Positions 17,284 to 26,282 of a stretch of 64,000 nucleotides of DNA are shown here, in pieces; within the stretch, counting starts at the first letter, position 1; each line of letters opens with the position of its first letter. Source of the stretch: Desulfofustis limnaeus (GTDB lineage Bacteria > Desulfobacterota > Desulfobulbia > Desulfobulbales > Desulfocapsaceae). A program made the translations under genes and the position numbers. Under the pieces are notes generated by a model. It was not told the origin of the DNA, did no database searches, and saw only the letters and a program-made list of their open reading frames with translations. The stretch spans positions 1,116,001 through 1,180,000 of the forward strand of contig NZ_AP025516.1 in assembly GCF_023169885.1 (NCBI RefSeq). The letters run 5' to 3'.

Positions 17284-18964
17284 CTTCTATCTTCTTCTCG
17301 TCGGTGAATCGTTCAAGGGCATTGAGGTAATAGGACCGGGCCTTCTCCTGGTCCCCCATGGCCCGATACAGATCCCCGAGATGTTCGTGGACGTGCGGGT
17401 CCTCGGGAAGCAGTTGCAGAGCCTCGAGCAGTTCCCGTTCGGCCCGTTGCAGGTTGCCGAGTCGGAAATGGGCCCATCCCAGGGAATCCTGAATGTAGCC
17501 GTTGCCTGGTTTCAACAGCATGGCCCGGTTAATGTAGTCCAAAGCCTGTTCCAGGTTGCGGTTGGCATCGGCCCAGGAATAGCCGACGAAGTTGAGCGCC
17601 TCGGCATGGTCGGGATTGAGGGCGATAATCGATTCCATGACCTCGATGGCCTCGTCCAGCCGATCACTGCTTTCCAGTTGCAGACCGTAGGAGAAGAGCA
17701 ATTGCTCATCCGTGGGAAAGCGTTCGACCCCTTCTTCCAACAAGGCGAGACTGCGTTCCTCGTTGCCCAGATCGCGGTTCAGTGAGGCGGCCAGCATGAT
17801 GAACATCGGCTTGTCGGTCTGTTGCCCGGCCAGGAACGCTTCCAGCAAGCGTAGCGCCTCGTCGCTGCGGCCGGTGTCATGCAGGATCTTGGTCTTCAGA
17901 AAGAGAGCGTCGGCGAACTGGTCGTCGGTCTCGTCAATCCCGTTGAGCAGGGTGAGGGCCTCCTCGAACGTCTCCTGTTCGGCGTAGATGATGGCCAGCA
18001 GATAGCGGGCCTCGCTGTTGTCGCTCCCATCGAGAATCGCCTGCAGGTTGTCGATGGCCTTGTTCTGATCGCCGATCCGAAGGTAGAGGCGGCTGAGCAC
18101 CAGAGAGATCCGTTCCGGCGAGTTGCTGTACTGCCTGGCCAGCCCCAACTCGGCTATGGCCTCTTCCTCGCGGTTCAGGGCCAACAGAGCCTGCACGATG
18201 CCCAGCCGGGCCTGCTCGTCCGTCTCGTTTTCGGCCAGCACCCGGCGCAGCAGCTCGATGGCCTTTTCGTACTGATCGGTCCGCTGATAAAAATCAGCGA
18301 ATTCATAAGCCAGTTCCGCCGACCAGTTGAGGGCCAGCGCCGCCTTGTACTGTTCTTCCGCACCGTCGGTCTCGTCCAGTTGAACGGCCAGGCGAGCCAG
18401 ATAGAGCCTGGCCAGATAGGCCTCCTGATCGATCGTCACCAGATCGAGCAATACCTGTTTCGCTTCAGCATAATTGCCGGTCTGACTGAGCAGGGCCCCG
18501 AGTCGCAGCAGGACCTCCGGGTTTTTCGGGTCGTAAGCGATTACCGCCCGGTATTGTTCAATGGCCTGGCTCCGCTTTTGCTGCTGAATATAGATGCTTG
18601 CCAGCAGTGAGCGGCTGACGGTGTCCCGGGGGTCTTGCTTGATGTTGTTTTCCAGCAGTTCCCGAGCCTGTTCGCTGTCGCCCATTTTGATCATCAGCAG
18701 CGGCAGTTTCTGGGCGATGTAGGCGGCGGTCGGGTCGCAGATCAAGGCCTTCTGGTAGGCCTCCAGGGCCTCTTCCAATCGATTGCCCAATTCCGCATGG
18801 CTGCCCCAGAGAAAGTAAAAATAGGCGCAGGACAGGTCCCGGTTTTCCGCCTGTTCGGTTACCGGTTCCTGCCGTTCGGCAGTAACTCCACCGATGGTGG
18901 AACAGGCGGCAACCAGCAGGGCCGACAGGATACTGAGAACCAACGGGCGGAAGGTGAGCAGCAC
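17246..18964 (-). CDS. TPR-repeat lipoprotein
   Basis: A 572-residue protein with a lipoprotein signal (LVAACS, Cys21). From about residue 45 to the end it is a near-continuous array of tetratricopeptide repeats, for example NRLEEALEAYQKALICDPTAAY, KAIELLRRVLAENETDEQARL and RLDEAIEVMESIIALNPDHAEALN. Such proteins are scaffolds for other envelope proteins; the partner is unknown. The tight coupling with the LolB-like lipoprotein gene (38-base overlap) suggests they act together at the outer membrane. The tmk gene lies upstream on the same strand. Confidence 0.85.
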   Translation of the reverse strand: MLLTFRPLVLSILSALLVAACSTIGGVTAERQEPVTEQAENRDLSCAYFYFLWGSHAELGNRLEEALEAYQKALICDPTAAYIAQKLPLLMIKMGDSEQARELLENNIKQDPRDTVSRSLLASIYIQQQKRSQAIEQYRAVIAYDPKNPEVLLRLGALLSQTGNYAEAKQVLLDLVTIDQEAYLARLYLARLAVQLDETDGAEEQYKAALALNWSAELAYEFADFYQRTDQYEKAIELLRRVLAENETDEQARLGIVQALLALNREEEAIAELGLARQYSNSPERISLVLSRLYLRIGDQNKAIDNLQAILDGSDNSEARYLLAIIYAEQETFEEALTLLNGIDETDDQFADALFLKTKILHDTGRSDEALRLLEAFLAGQQTDKPMFIMLAASLNRDLGNEERSLALLEEGVERFPTDEQLLFSYGLQLESSDRLDEAIEVMESIIALNPDHAEALNFVGYSWADANRNLEQALDYINRAMLLKPGNGYIQDSLGWAHFRLGNLQRAERELLEALQLLPEDPHVHEHLGDLYRAMGDQEKARSYYLNALERFTDEKKIEDVTNKLENLEPR

Positions 18965-18998
18965 GGCGAACTCCGTTTGTTACGGTTTTTCTGGTCGC

Positions 18999-19610
18999 CT
19001 AACGAAGCCCGAGAAGCTCGTCGACCAGGGAACGCACGTCGCGGTGGATGTGGTCCGGGGCGCGAGAGGCATCCAGGCGACGGATATAAGGTAACCGCAT
19101 CTGCCGGAAAACGGTATCGACTTTTTGCAGATACGCGAATTGTTCGAAGTCGTTGGGATGCTCACCCCGTTTCTCGGTGATTCGTCGGATCGCTTCCGCC
19201 ACTTCCAGTTCGAACAAGAGGGCCAGGTCCGGATCGGGGGCAAATCGGTTGTTGGCCTCGATGATCGCCTGGGGGTCGAGGCCGAGGGCGCCCTGGTAGG
19301 CGGCCGTGGAGAGGAAGTAGCGGTCGCACAGGACCACCTGCCCGGCGTTGAGGGCGGGCCCGATAAGGGTGGTCACATGATCGTTGCGATCGGCCAGAAA
19401 CAGTGAGAGTTCCTCTTCCCGGGAAACGGTTTGCCGGTTCCGGTAGAGGGCCCGTATCCTCTGGCCGAAGTGACCGTCGGTCGGTTCCCTGGTGGTGACA
19501 CTGGGAATGTTCCGCTGCTGCAATGAGTGGTGGAGGAGCTGAATCTGGGTGCTTTTGCCGGTGCCGTCAATACCTTCGAAGACGATGAGTCGGCCGCTGC
19601 GCTTTTCCAT
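18999..19610 (-). CDS. tmk: Thymidylate kinase
   Basis: A 203-residue P-loop kinase. It has the P-loop FEGIDGTGKSTQ (residues 12-23), the substrate-binding TREPTDGHFG, the DRY motif in LCDRYFLST (near 92-100), and the lid region after it. It phosphorylates dTMP to dTDP for DNA synthesis. Length and motif order are typical. It lies eight bases downstream of pdxA and 34 bases upstream of the TPR gene, all on the minus strand, consistent with one long transcript. Confidence 0.95.
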   Translation of the reverse strand: MEKRSGRLIVFEGIDGTGKSTQIQLLHHSLQQRNIPSVTTREPTDGHFGQRIRALYRNRQTVSREEELSLFLADRNDHVTTLIGPALNAGQVVLCDRYFLSTAAYQGALGLDPQAIIEANNRFAPDPDLALLFELEVAEAIRRITEKRGEHPNDFEQFAYLQKVDTVFRQMRLPYIRRLDASRAPDHIHRDVRSLVDELLGLR

Positions 19611-19618
19611 GGCAGGTG

Positions 19619-20695
19619 TTAGAGCTGGGTGGGTTCGGTGCCGGAGCGGTTGCCGCCGTGTCGATTGGCGGCGCAGCGGACGGCACAGGTGACGGCGCTT
19701 TGCAGGCTGCGAAAATCGGCACTACCGCGGCCGGCGATGTCGTAGGCCGTGCCGTGGTCGACAGAGGTCCTGACGATGGGCAGGCCGAGCGTGACGTTCA
19801 CCCCGTCGGCAAAATGCAGGAGCTTGAACGGAATCAAGCCCTGGTCGTGGTACATGCAGACCACCACGTCGAAGCGACCGGCGGCGGCCTGGTAAAAGAT
19901 CGTGTCGGGCGGGTGGGGGCCGCTGATGTCCAGCCCGAGTTCCCGGCATTGTTGTACCGCCGGTGCGATGATGTCGATCTCTTCGCGACCGAACATGGCG
20001 TCTTCGCCTCCGTGGGGATTGAGGCCGGCGACGCCGATGCGCGGCGCCCTGAGGCCGAAATCGGTACGCAAGGCCCGGTCGGTGAGCCGGACGAGATCGA
20101 CGAGCGCCGGTTGGTTGAGGAGAGAGGCCACTTCTCGAAAAGGGCAGTGAATGGTGGCCAGCACCACCCGCAACCGATCTCCGGCGAGCATCATGGCCAC
20201 CTGCTTGGCCCCGGTGCGGGCTGCAAGCATCTCGGTATGGCCGGGAAACCGGTAGCCGGCCAGGTTGAGTGCGGCTTTGGAAATGGGGCAGGTGACCAAT
20301 GCCGCCAGGTGGCCGGCCAGGCAGAGGGAAATACCGGTGTCGATGGCAACCGCCATGGCCGTGCCGGTCTCCTGGGTCGGCCGGCCGGGTATGAGGGTGG
20401 TCGGGTCGAGGTGGGAAACGCCGAGCAGGTTCAACCGGTCGGGAACCGTCGGTTCGCCGGGGTGCCAGAGGTGCAGCGGCAGCGACAGACCGAGGGCGGT
20501 GCCGGTGGCGGCCAGGACCGCAGCGTCGCCGATGATCACCGGCGGAGCGGCGGGTTTGGCGGCGGTGCTGTGCAGGTATTTCAGAATGATTTCCGGACCG
20601 ATGCCGACTGGACACCCCATGGTGATGCCAACCGGCGCCGATGGTGGTGCCGGTTGGCCGCGGTCCGGGTGCGGTGGTGGGGGATCAGGGCGCAT
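19619..20695 (-). CDS. pdxA: 4-hydroxythreonine-4-phosphate dehydrogenase
   Basis: A 358-residue NAD-dependent dehydrogenase of the PdxA family, in the DXP-dependent route to pyridoxal phosphate. The GITMGCPVGIGPEI start is conserved, as are metal-binding His residues in FPGHTEML, NPHGGEDAMFG and MYHDQGLIPFK. The N-terminus carries a Pro-rich extension of about 20 residues before the conserved core, which is unusual. The ATG at 20695 overlaps the end of yraN by 11 bases; an upstream ATG at 20737 lies deeper inside yraN and is less likely. Confidence 0.93.
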   Translation of the reverse strand: MRPDPPPPHPDRGQPAPPSAPVGITMGCPVGIGPEIILKYLHSTAAKPAAPPVIIGDAAVLAATGTALGLSLPLHLWHPGEPTVPDRLNLLGVSHLDPTTLIPGRPTQETGTAMAVAIDTGISLCLAGHLAALVTCPISKAALNLAGYRFPGHTEMLAARTGAKQVAMMLAGDRLRVVLATIHCPFREVASLLNQPALVDLVRLTDRALRTDFGLRAPRIGVAGLNPHGGEDAMFGREEIDIIAPAVQQCRELGLDISGPHPPDTIFYQAAAGRFDVVVCMYHDQGLIPFKLLHFADGVNVTLGLPIVRTSVDHGTAYDIAGRGSADFRSLQSAVTCAVRCAANRHGGNRSGTEPTQL

Positions 20696-21056
20696 CGGCG
20701 GTGAAGGCGTCTTTGAGGTGGGTGATGAGTGGTGCATCCGATTTGAATTCCACGCCGACCACGTCGAATCGGGCCGGTTCGTCGAGCAGGCCGTGCCGAC
20801 TCAGGTAGAGCAGTGCGGTTCGCTGGATCTGCTGTTGTTTGTGGGCGGTGATCGCTTCGAAGGGATGACCGAAGCGGTCTCCTTGCCGGGTCTTGACCTC
20901 GACAAAGACGTGGGTGGCGCCGTCCCGGGCAATGATGTCTATCTCTCCGCATTTTTCCCGGTAGTTCCGGGCGATGATCCGATACCCGGAGGCGCTGAGG
21001 AAGTCGGCCGCCACTTGTTCCCCGCGGTGGCCCAGTTTAGCGCGCTGCTGAGACAA
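20685..21056 (-). CDS. yraN: UPF0102 (YraN) endonuclease-fold protein
   Basis: A 123-residue protein of the YraN family, with the restriction-endonuclease-like core RNYREKCGEIDIIARDGATHVFVEVKTR. The E-x-D and E-V-K residues match the metal site of that fold. Its cellular role is not established, although genetic linkage to rnhB and rplS is widespread. The frame is open far upstream into rnhB. The TTG at 21056 (residues LSQQRAKLGHRGE) is chosen because it gives the normal family length, overlaps rnhB by only 20 bases and has AAGGA or GGAG just upstream. Confidence 0.85.
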   Translation of the reverse strand: MSQQRAKLGHRGEQVAADFLSASGYRIIARNYREKCGEIDIIARDGATHVFVEVKTRQGDRFGHPFEAITAHKQQQIQRTALLYLSRHGLLDEPARFDVVGVEFKSDAPLITHLKDAFTADAP

Positions 21057-21729
21057 ATTCCTTGACTCCGCTGAAACTGAGACGATGCACCGGGCTTGGT
21101 CCGAACTGTCGGATGGCCTGTCGGTGGTGCCTGGTCGGGTAGCCCTTGTTGCCGGCAAAATCATAGCCGGGATAGCGCTCGTGTAGATCGGCCATGATCT
21201 CATCCCGGGTGATTTTGGCGATAATGGAGGCGGCGCTGATGGAGGCGCTGCGGCTGTCACCTTTGACCAGCGATTGCTGGTCGATCGTTTTGGGGATCAA
21301 AAAGGTGCCGTCCACCAGCACGAAATCCGGGGCTGCCCCCTGATCGGCGAGATCGTCGATGCTGGCCGCCATGGCCTGCAAAGACGCCTGGAGGATGTTG
21401 ATGCGATCGATGGTCGCGGCGTCGACGATACCGATCCCGACGGCGGCGCCGATCTGCAGCAGGTGTTCACGAAGCCGGCCGCGCTGGAGCGCCGAGGTCT
21501 TTTTGGAATCGCGGAAGAGGCGGTAGTCGCAGTCCGTCGGCAGGATGACGGCAGCGGCGACTACCGGTCCGGCCAAGGGGCCGCGCCCGGCCTCGTCGGT
21601 GCCGGCAATTCGATGAAACCCCCGGCTGCCCAGCAGCCGCTCAAACGAAAACGTGTCGTCGTCGCGGTCGGTAACCGGCGCCAACAGCGGAGCCGTACTC
21701 CTGCCGGCGCGGCCGGTCCCGGAAATCAT
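21037..21729 (-). CDS. rnhB: Ribonuclease HII
   Basis: A 230-residue enzyme that removes RNA from RNA-DNA hybrids. The core begins at GTDEAGRGPLAGPVVAAAV (near residues 43-61) with the catalytic Asp-Glu pair. Further acidic residues lie in FVLVDGT and in KGDSRSASISAASIIAKITRD. About 30 residues precede the conserved core, so an internal start is possible, but no better one is seen. It lies between rplS and yraN, the common bacterial order. Confidence 0.95.
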   Translation of the reverse strand: MISGTGRAGRSTAPLLAPVTDRDDDTFSFERLLGSRGFHRIAGTDEAGRGPLAGPVVAAAVILPTDCDYRLFRDSKKTSALQRGRLREHLLQIGAAVGIGIVDAATIDRINILQASLQAMAASIDDLADQGAAPDFVLVDGTFLIPKTIDQQSLVKGDSRSASISAASIIAKITRDEIMADLHERYPGYDFAGNKGYPTRHHRQAIRQFGPSPVHRLSFSGVKEFVSAAR

Positions 21730-21765
21730 GGGGCCGGCCTGGTGCCGGGGGGACTGACCTTTGTC

Positions 21766-22119
21766 TCAGACGATGCCGCGTTCACGGATACGGGCCGCTT
21801 TGCCACGACGTTCACGCAGGTAATACAAGCGGGACCGACGGACACGGCCGGAGGACACGTGTTCAACCTTTTCGATACGCGGGTTGTGCAGGGCGAAGGT
21901 CTTTTCTACCCCGACGCCGTGCGAGATTTTGCGTACCGTATAGGAGGCGTCCATCATGCCGCGCTTGCGCCTGATGACCACACCCTGGAAAATCTGGATA
22001 CGCTCCTTGTTACCCTCGATGATGCGGATGTGGACTTTGACCGTGTCTCCCGGGCGGAAGGCCGGGTGGTCGAAACGCATCTGTTCCCGGTCGATTTTAT
22101 CAATGATTTGATGTTTCAT
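21766..22119 (-). CDS. rplS: 50S ribosomal protein L19
   Basis: A 117-residue protein with the whole L19 pattern: [55 protein letters not shown] and [21 protein letters not shown]19 lies at the 30S-50S interface of the ribosome. It is preceded by the SPOUT methyltransferase gene and followed by rnhB. Confidence 0.97.
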   Translation of the reverse strand: MKHQIIDKIDREQMRFDHPAFRPGDTVKVHIRIIEGNKERIQIFQGVVIRRKRGMMDASYTVRKISHGVGVEKTFALHNPRIEKVEHVSSGRVRRSRLYYLRERRGKAARIRERGIV

Positions 22120-22185
22120 GTCGATGACTCTTGTGGTTGTTTCTCTTTCTGCTGTGATTACGTCCTGGGTTTCTCAACCCCCCCT

Positions 22186-22758
22186 CTACTCGCAACCGAG
22201 GAGCCGATCGAGGATGATCGATACGGCCGACCTCACCGAGAGGTGGTTGTATTCCGTGTTGCCGCGAATCGGCGCCAAAACGCTGTCGGCCTGCGCCAAT
22301 ACCTCGTCGGCCAGGCCGTGGGCGGTACCGAAGAGCAGCAGGATCGGCTGAGCGTCCTCTTCCAGCTGCTGTCGCATGTGCCGGCAGCTCACGGCGCCTG
22401 GCTGCAGCCGGGCAGTGGTGGCCACCACCAGCGGGCGTCGGCCGTGCCGGGCACTGCTGTCGGCGACGACGTCGTCGAGACGGTAGCAGGGCCGGATAAT
22501 CCCCAGCGCCTCTTTGCGGGCCGGATTGTACGTGGCGCCGTGCCCGGCCAGCCAATGGTCGACGATCTCACCAATCAGTTGGTGCTGGTCTTGGTAGGGC
22601 GTGACCAGGTAATAGCAGCCGACCCCGAAAGTCCGGGCCGCCCGGGCCAGGTCGTGCAGGTCCAGGTTGGTCACCGCCGAACCGATCGTCTCTCCGCCCT
22701 TGTTGATCACCGGGTGGTGCAGCAAGGCGATATCTACCCGTCCGCTCACCCCGCTCAT
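22186..22758 (-). CDS. SPOUT-class RNA methyltransferase (COG4752-like)
   Basis: A 190-residue protein starting MSGVSGRVDIALLHHPVINKGGETIGSAVTNLDLHDLARAARTFGV. Near the end are the knot motifs ILLLFGTAHGLADEVL and NHLSVRSAVSIILDRLLG, as in SpoU/TrmD-type (SPOUT) methyltransferases. It matches the small stand-alone family found between trmD and rplS in some bacteria, Thermotoga being one as I recall. The RNA target is not known to me. The ATG at 22758 overlaps the trmD stop by four bases (ATGA), which fixes the start and implies coupled translation. Confidence 0.82.
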   Translation of the reverse strand: MSGVSGRVDIALLHHPVINKGGETIGSAVTNLDLHDLARAARTFGVGCYYLVTPYQDQHQLIGEIVDHWLAGHGATYNPARKEALGIIRPCYRLDDVVADSSARHGRRPLVVATTARLQPGAVSCRHMRQQLEEDAQPILLLFGTAHGLADEVLAQADSVLAPIRGNTEYNHLSVRSAVSIILDRLLGCE

Positions 22759-23537
22759 GGTTTCTTGTGCCTCTTGGCTGCCGCCTCGATCTCGTGCCAC
22801 AGCCCATGCCGCTGCAGGAGGACGATTTCGTCCCGGCTGAAATGGGCCTCCGGCAGCAGGTCAGCCCGACGCTCCAGGGTTCGGCGTGCCGAGGCAAGGA
22901 GCCGATGCTCCCTGATCTTCTCATGGTCGCCGCTGAGCAGCACCGCCGGAACCTCCAGTCCCTCAAAGCGGGGCGGCCGCGTGTACTGCGGGTGCTTCAG
23001 CAGGTTGCGGCTGAACGTTTCGTTGCTGGCCGAATCGCTGCAGCCCAGTACCCCAGGGATCAGTCGGGTCAGGACGTCGATGATCACCAGGGCGGCCAAT
23101 TCGCCTCCGGACAGCACGTAGTCGCCAAGGGACAGTTCATCATCCACATAGCGTTGCCGAAAACGTTCATCGACTCCTTCATAACGTCCGCAGACCAGCG
23201 CCAAGCTGGGTTTATGCACCAGCTCCGCGGCCACCTCCTGAGTGAAGCGGCGGCCCTGCGGGCTGAGCAGTATCACCCGTGGCACGGCGGTTGCCTGACG
23301 GCGGGCCTGCTGCACGGCCAAGGCCAACGGTTCCGGCTTCATGACCATCCCTTCGCCGCCGCCGTAGGGTCGATCATCGGTGGTGGCATGCCGATCCCGG
23401 GCAAAGTCGCGGAGGTTGATCACCTGCACCGCGGCGATGCCGTCGTTCAATGCCTTACCGACCACCCCCTGGCGCAACGGGGTGCCGAACATCTCCGGGA
23501 AGATGGTCAGCACGAAGACCTGCAACTGCGCGGTCAT
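22755..23537 (-). CDS. trmD: tRNA (guanine-37-N1)-methyltransferase
   Basis: A 260-residue SPOUT enzyme that makes m1G37 in tRNAs, preventing +1 frameshifting. The start LQVFVLTIFPEMFGTPLRQGVVGKAL and the trefoil-knot motifs ILLSPQGRRFTQ, LVCGRYEGVDERF and LSLGDYVLSGGELA are all present. The C-terminal tRNA-binding domain follows. It overlaps rimM by four bases and the downstream methyltransferase by four bases. Confidence 0.97.
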   Translation of the reverse strand: MTAQLQVFVLTIFPEMFGTPLRQGVVGKALNDGIAAVQVINLRDFARDRHATTDDRPYGGGEGMVMKPEPLALAVQQARRQATAVPRVILLSPQGRRFTQEVAAELVHKPSLALVCGRYEGVDERFRQRYVDDELSLGDYVLSGGELAALVIIDVLTRLIPGVLGCSDSASNETFSRNLLKHPQYTRPPRFEGLEVPAVLLSGDHEKIREHRLLASARRTLERRADLLPEAHFSRDEIVLLQRHGLWHEIEAAAKRHKKP

Positions 23538-24094
23538 CGGCCCTCATCCGCTGCCGCTTCGTCCAGTTCCAGCAGACCGTCGGGAGGATCGATGAGAAGG
23601 CCGTGAGCGGTGGCTTCGACCACGATGTCCGGTACCAACGGGATCAGTATCTCCCGTGCATCGGCCTGAACCACCAGCACCTGGTGGGCCCCGTTGTCGA
23701 AACTGCCGACAACCGTGCCGACCAATTGCCCGCTCTGGCTGATTCGCACCGGCAGGCCGGGCAGGCGGTAGTGTTCCAAGCGGTCTGGATCGACGGCTGG
23801 ACCGTCGGCGGCGATCACCACATCCATACCGGCGGTTAATTCGGCCTCGTTTCTATTGTCAATGGTCGCAAGCTTCAGGATCACCTGCTTTCCCTGACCC
23901 CGGATCGACGTGATGGGGAGGAACTCGGTCATCCTGCCGTCGGCCGCTGCGAGGGCGACCCGGTAAAAGTGCCTGAACTGGTCGGGGGTAGCCGCCAGGC
24001 AGACGATTTTCAGTTCACCCTTGAGCCCATGGGCCCGGAGCACCTTTCCGACACGACAGCACCCGTCAGCGGGAAGCGAGTTCGGTACGACCAT
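23534..24094 (-). CDS. rimM: 16S rRNA processing factor RimM
   Basis: A 186-residue ribosome-maturation protein. The N-terminal barrel begins CRVGKVLRAHGLKGELKIV, and the PRC-barrel half contains LPGLPVRISQSGQLVGTVVGSFDNGAHQVLVV and ILIPLVPDIVVEA. It binds S19 and assists 30S head assembly. It overlaps trmD by four bases and starts 13 bases after the KH-domain gene. Confidence 0.95.
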   Translation of the reverse strand: MVVPNSLPADGCCRVGKVLRAHGLKGELKIVCLAATPDQFRHFYRVALAAADGRMTEFLPITSIRGQGKQVILKLATIDNRNEAELTAGMDVVIAADGPAVDPDRLEHYRLPGLPVRISQSGQLVGTVVGSFDNGAHQVLVVQADAREILIPLVPDIVVEATAHGLLIDPPDGLLELDEAAADEGR

Positions 24095-24107
24095 GACCTC
24101 GCGGGTG

Positions 24108-24332
24108 TTACTCCATGATGTCCAGTCGGGTCTTCTTGCCCTGGCCGGCGGCGGCCAACAATGAGCGCATGGCCCGGGCGGTGCGACCCTGTTTGCCGAT
24201 GACCTTGCCGAGATCTTCCTGCGCCACCGTCAATTCGATGGTTAGCGCATCCTCCGTTTCCTGCTCGGTGACGACGATCTGTTCGGGATGGTCGACGAGC
24301 GAGGAGGCGATATGGCCAATCAACGCTTTCAT
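24108..24332 (-). CDS. khpA: KH-domain RNA-binding protein (KhpA/YlqC type)
   Basis: A 74-residue single KH domain with the RNA-binding loop GKVIGKQGRTARAMRSLL near residues 43-60. The N-terminus MKALIGHIASSLVDHPEQI is typical. KhpA proteins bind RNA broadly, often with a KhpB partner. The start at 24332 gives the normal length and lies eight bases after the rpsP stop; longer in-frame starts would sit inside rpsP. Confidence 0.93.
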   Translation of the reverse strand: MKALIGHIASSLVDHPEQIVVTEQETEDALTIELTVAQEDLGKVIGKQGRTARAMRSLLAAAGQGKKTRLDIME

Positions 24333-24340
24333 GGGGGTGC

Positions 24341-24586
24341 TCAACCGGCGACGGCAGCCTTTTTGATCAGACTCTTCACCGTGGTGGTCGGCAGGGCGCC
24401 CTTGATCAACCATTCCTGCAGCTTATCGCTGTTGATGGTGATCGCGGCGGGATCCTGAAGCGGATCGTAGGTGCCGACCACATCAAGGAATTTGCCATCA
24501 CGGGAGCTTTCGCTGTCGGCGACGACGATGCGGTAAAACGGTTTCTTCTTCCTGCCCAACCTGGTCAAACGGATTCTTACTGCCAT
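24341..24586 (-). CDS. rpsP: 30S ribosomal protein S16
   Basis: An 81-residue S16 with the conserved MAVRIRLTRLGRKKKPFYRIVVADSESSRDGKF start and the Gly-Tyr-Asp-Pro motif (VGTYDPLQDP). It is a primary-binding 30S assembly protein. An AGGAGG ribosome site precedes the start, with spacing of about 11 bases, a little long. It is the second gene of the ffh operon. Confidence 0.97.
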   Translation of the reverse strand: MAVRIRLTRLGRKKKPFYRIVVADSESSRDGKFLDVVGTYDPLQDPAAITINSDKLQEWLIKGALPTTTVKSLIKKAAVAG

Positions 24587-24658
24587 GGGTGGTTATTCCT
24601 CCTCTGTGGGAAAGCGCCGTGGCGGCGCCCGGTCAGCCTGGTCACAGCGGTGCTGTGA

Positions 24659-26011
24659 TTATCGTCTCATTCCTTTCGGAACCTTTCTGCGTTTCATGCC
24701 GGATATGGCGCCCGGCTTGCCGCGCATCTTCTTCAACATCTTCAACATTTCCGAGTAACTCTTCAGCACTCGGTTGACCTCGGCCACCGAGGTGCCGGAA
24801 CCGGCGGCGATCCGCTGTCGGCGCCCGGCGTCGATGATGCGGTGATTGTTCCGCTCCTTGCGGGTCATGGAGCGGATGATGGCCTCGGTCTTGACCAGCT
24901 CCTTTTCATTGGGCTGGGGTGCGTCCTTGAGTTGCCGCAGCTTGTTGATGCCGGGCACCATGGACAGAATCTGCTCGAGTGACCCCATCTTCTTGATCTG
25001 CTGGATCTGATCGAGAAAATCCTCCAGAGTGAACTCGTTGCGTTTGAGTTTTTTGGCGATTCGATCCGCTTCCTGCCGGTCGACCACCGCTTCGGCCTTC
25101 TCGATCAGGGTCAGGACATCGCCCATGCCGAGGATGCGTGAGGCGGTTCGATCCGGATGGAAGACCTCCAGGGCGTCCAACGCCTCGCCGATACCGACGA
25201 ATTTGATCGGCTTGCCGGTGACCCGTTTGATGGACAGAGCGGCGCCGCCGCGGGCGTCGCCTTCCATCTTGGTCAGGACAATACCGGTGATCTCCAGGTT
25301 CTTGTTGAAGGTGTCGGCGACGGTGACGGCGTCCTGGCCGGTCATGGCGTCGGCGACGAAAAGGATCTCGGAGAGCTTGACGGCGCGCTGGATGTCCTGC
25401 AACTCGCCCATCAACCGCTCGTCGATGTGGAGACGACCGGCGGTGTCGATGATCAGTGTGTCGTAGTGCTTGTCCTGGGCCTCGGCAAGGGCCTGGCGGC
25501 AGATGTCGACCGGTTTGCTGTCGGTGGTGGAAGGATGCACCGGGACATCGAGCCGGCTGCCGAGTACCTGCAGTTGCTCGATGGCGGCCGGCCGATAGAC
25601 GTCGGCGGGCACCAGATACGGTTTTCGCCCCTTGCTCTTGAGTTGGGCGGCAAGCTTGCCGGCGGTGGTGGTCTTACCGGAACCCTGCAGGCCGGCGAGC
25701 ATGATGGTCACCGGCTGCGGGCCGTCGAGCCGGATCTGTTCGGCACTGCCGCCGAGCAGATCGACCAGTTCCTCGTGGACGATCTTGATGACCTGCTGGC
25801 CCGGGGAGAGTTTCTGCGAGACTTCCCGACCAAGCGCCTTGGCGGAGACGGCGTCGACGAATTCGCGCGCTACCTGATAGTTGACATCGGCCTCGAGCAG
25901 CGCCATGCGTACTTCGCGCATGGCCTCGGCGATATGCTCCTCGGTAAGCACGCCGTGGCCGCGCAGTTTCTTGAATACGCCCTCGAGTCGGTCTGTCAGG
26001 TTCTCAAACAT
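24659..26011 (-). CDS. ffh: Signal recognition particle protein Ffh
   Basis: A 450-residue SRP54-type GTPase. The helical N domain occupies about residues 1-90. The G domain carries the P-loop GLQGSGKTTTAGKLA, DTAGRLHID and the closing TKMEGDARGG. The methionine-rich M domain runs from about 300 to the end (IRSMTRKERNNHRIIDAGRRQRIAAGSGTSVAEVN, then MLKMLKKMRG). It delivers nascent membrane proteins to the translocon with 4.5S RNA. No 4.5S RNA gene is seen in the window. It heads the long leftward operon. Confidence 0.97.
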   Translation of the reverse strand: MFENLTDRLEGVFKKLRGHGVLTEEHIAEAMREVRMALLEADVNYQVAREFVDAVSAKALGREVSQKLSPGQQVIKIVHEELVDLLGGSAEQIRLDGPQPVTIMLAGLQGSGKTTTAGKLAAQLKSKGRKPYLVPADVYRPAAIEQLQVLGSRLDVPVHPSTTDSKPVDICRQALAEAQDKHYDTLIIDTAGRLHIDERLMGELQDIQRAVKLSEILFVADAMTGQDAVTVADTFNKNLEITGIVLTKMEGDARGGAALSIKRVTGKPIKFVGIGEALDALEVFHPDRTASRILGMGDVLTLIEKAEAVVDRQEADRIAKKLKRNEFTLEDFLDQIQQIKKMGSLEQILSMVPGINKLRQLKDAPQPNEKELVKTEAIIRSMTRKERNNHRIIDAGRRQRIAAGSGTSVAEVNRVLKSYSEMLKMLKKMRGKPGAISGMKRRKVPKGMRR

Positions 26012-26282
26012 GGTCGCTGGACATACCTCTGCGCCTCTTTTGCTGTGGCGCTAAGAGTCTGTTTCTCCGTAATTTTTGTGATGATGCCCGAAGTTTGGGG
26101 CTCAAAAGAGAACAAAAATACTGCGAAAATCCAGATAAGTCAAGAAAGGATCGGCGCCAGGGACTTTTGCTGAGCGGATACCGGTACGTTTCGAGCGCAA
26201 CGCGCCGGCAACCGCCCCTCTTGCCTGACGCCGGAGGAACTCTTAGTGTTTCTGATAATAAATCTCAGCAAAGGTGGATTCC

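Noticed and set aside
21274-23121. Rightward open frame of 615 codons
   Set aside because: It runs antisense through rnhB, rplS, the SPOUT methyltransferase and trmD, all of which are certain. No family features are seen in it.
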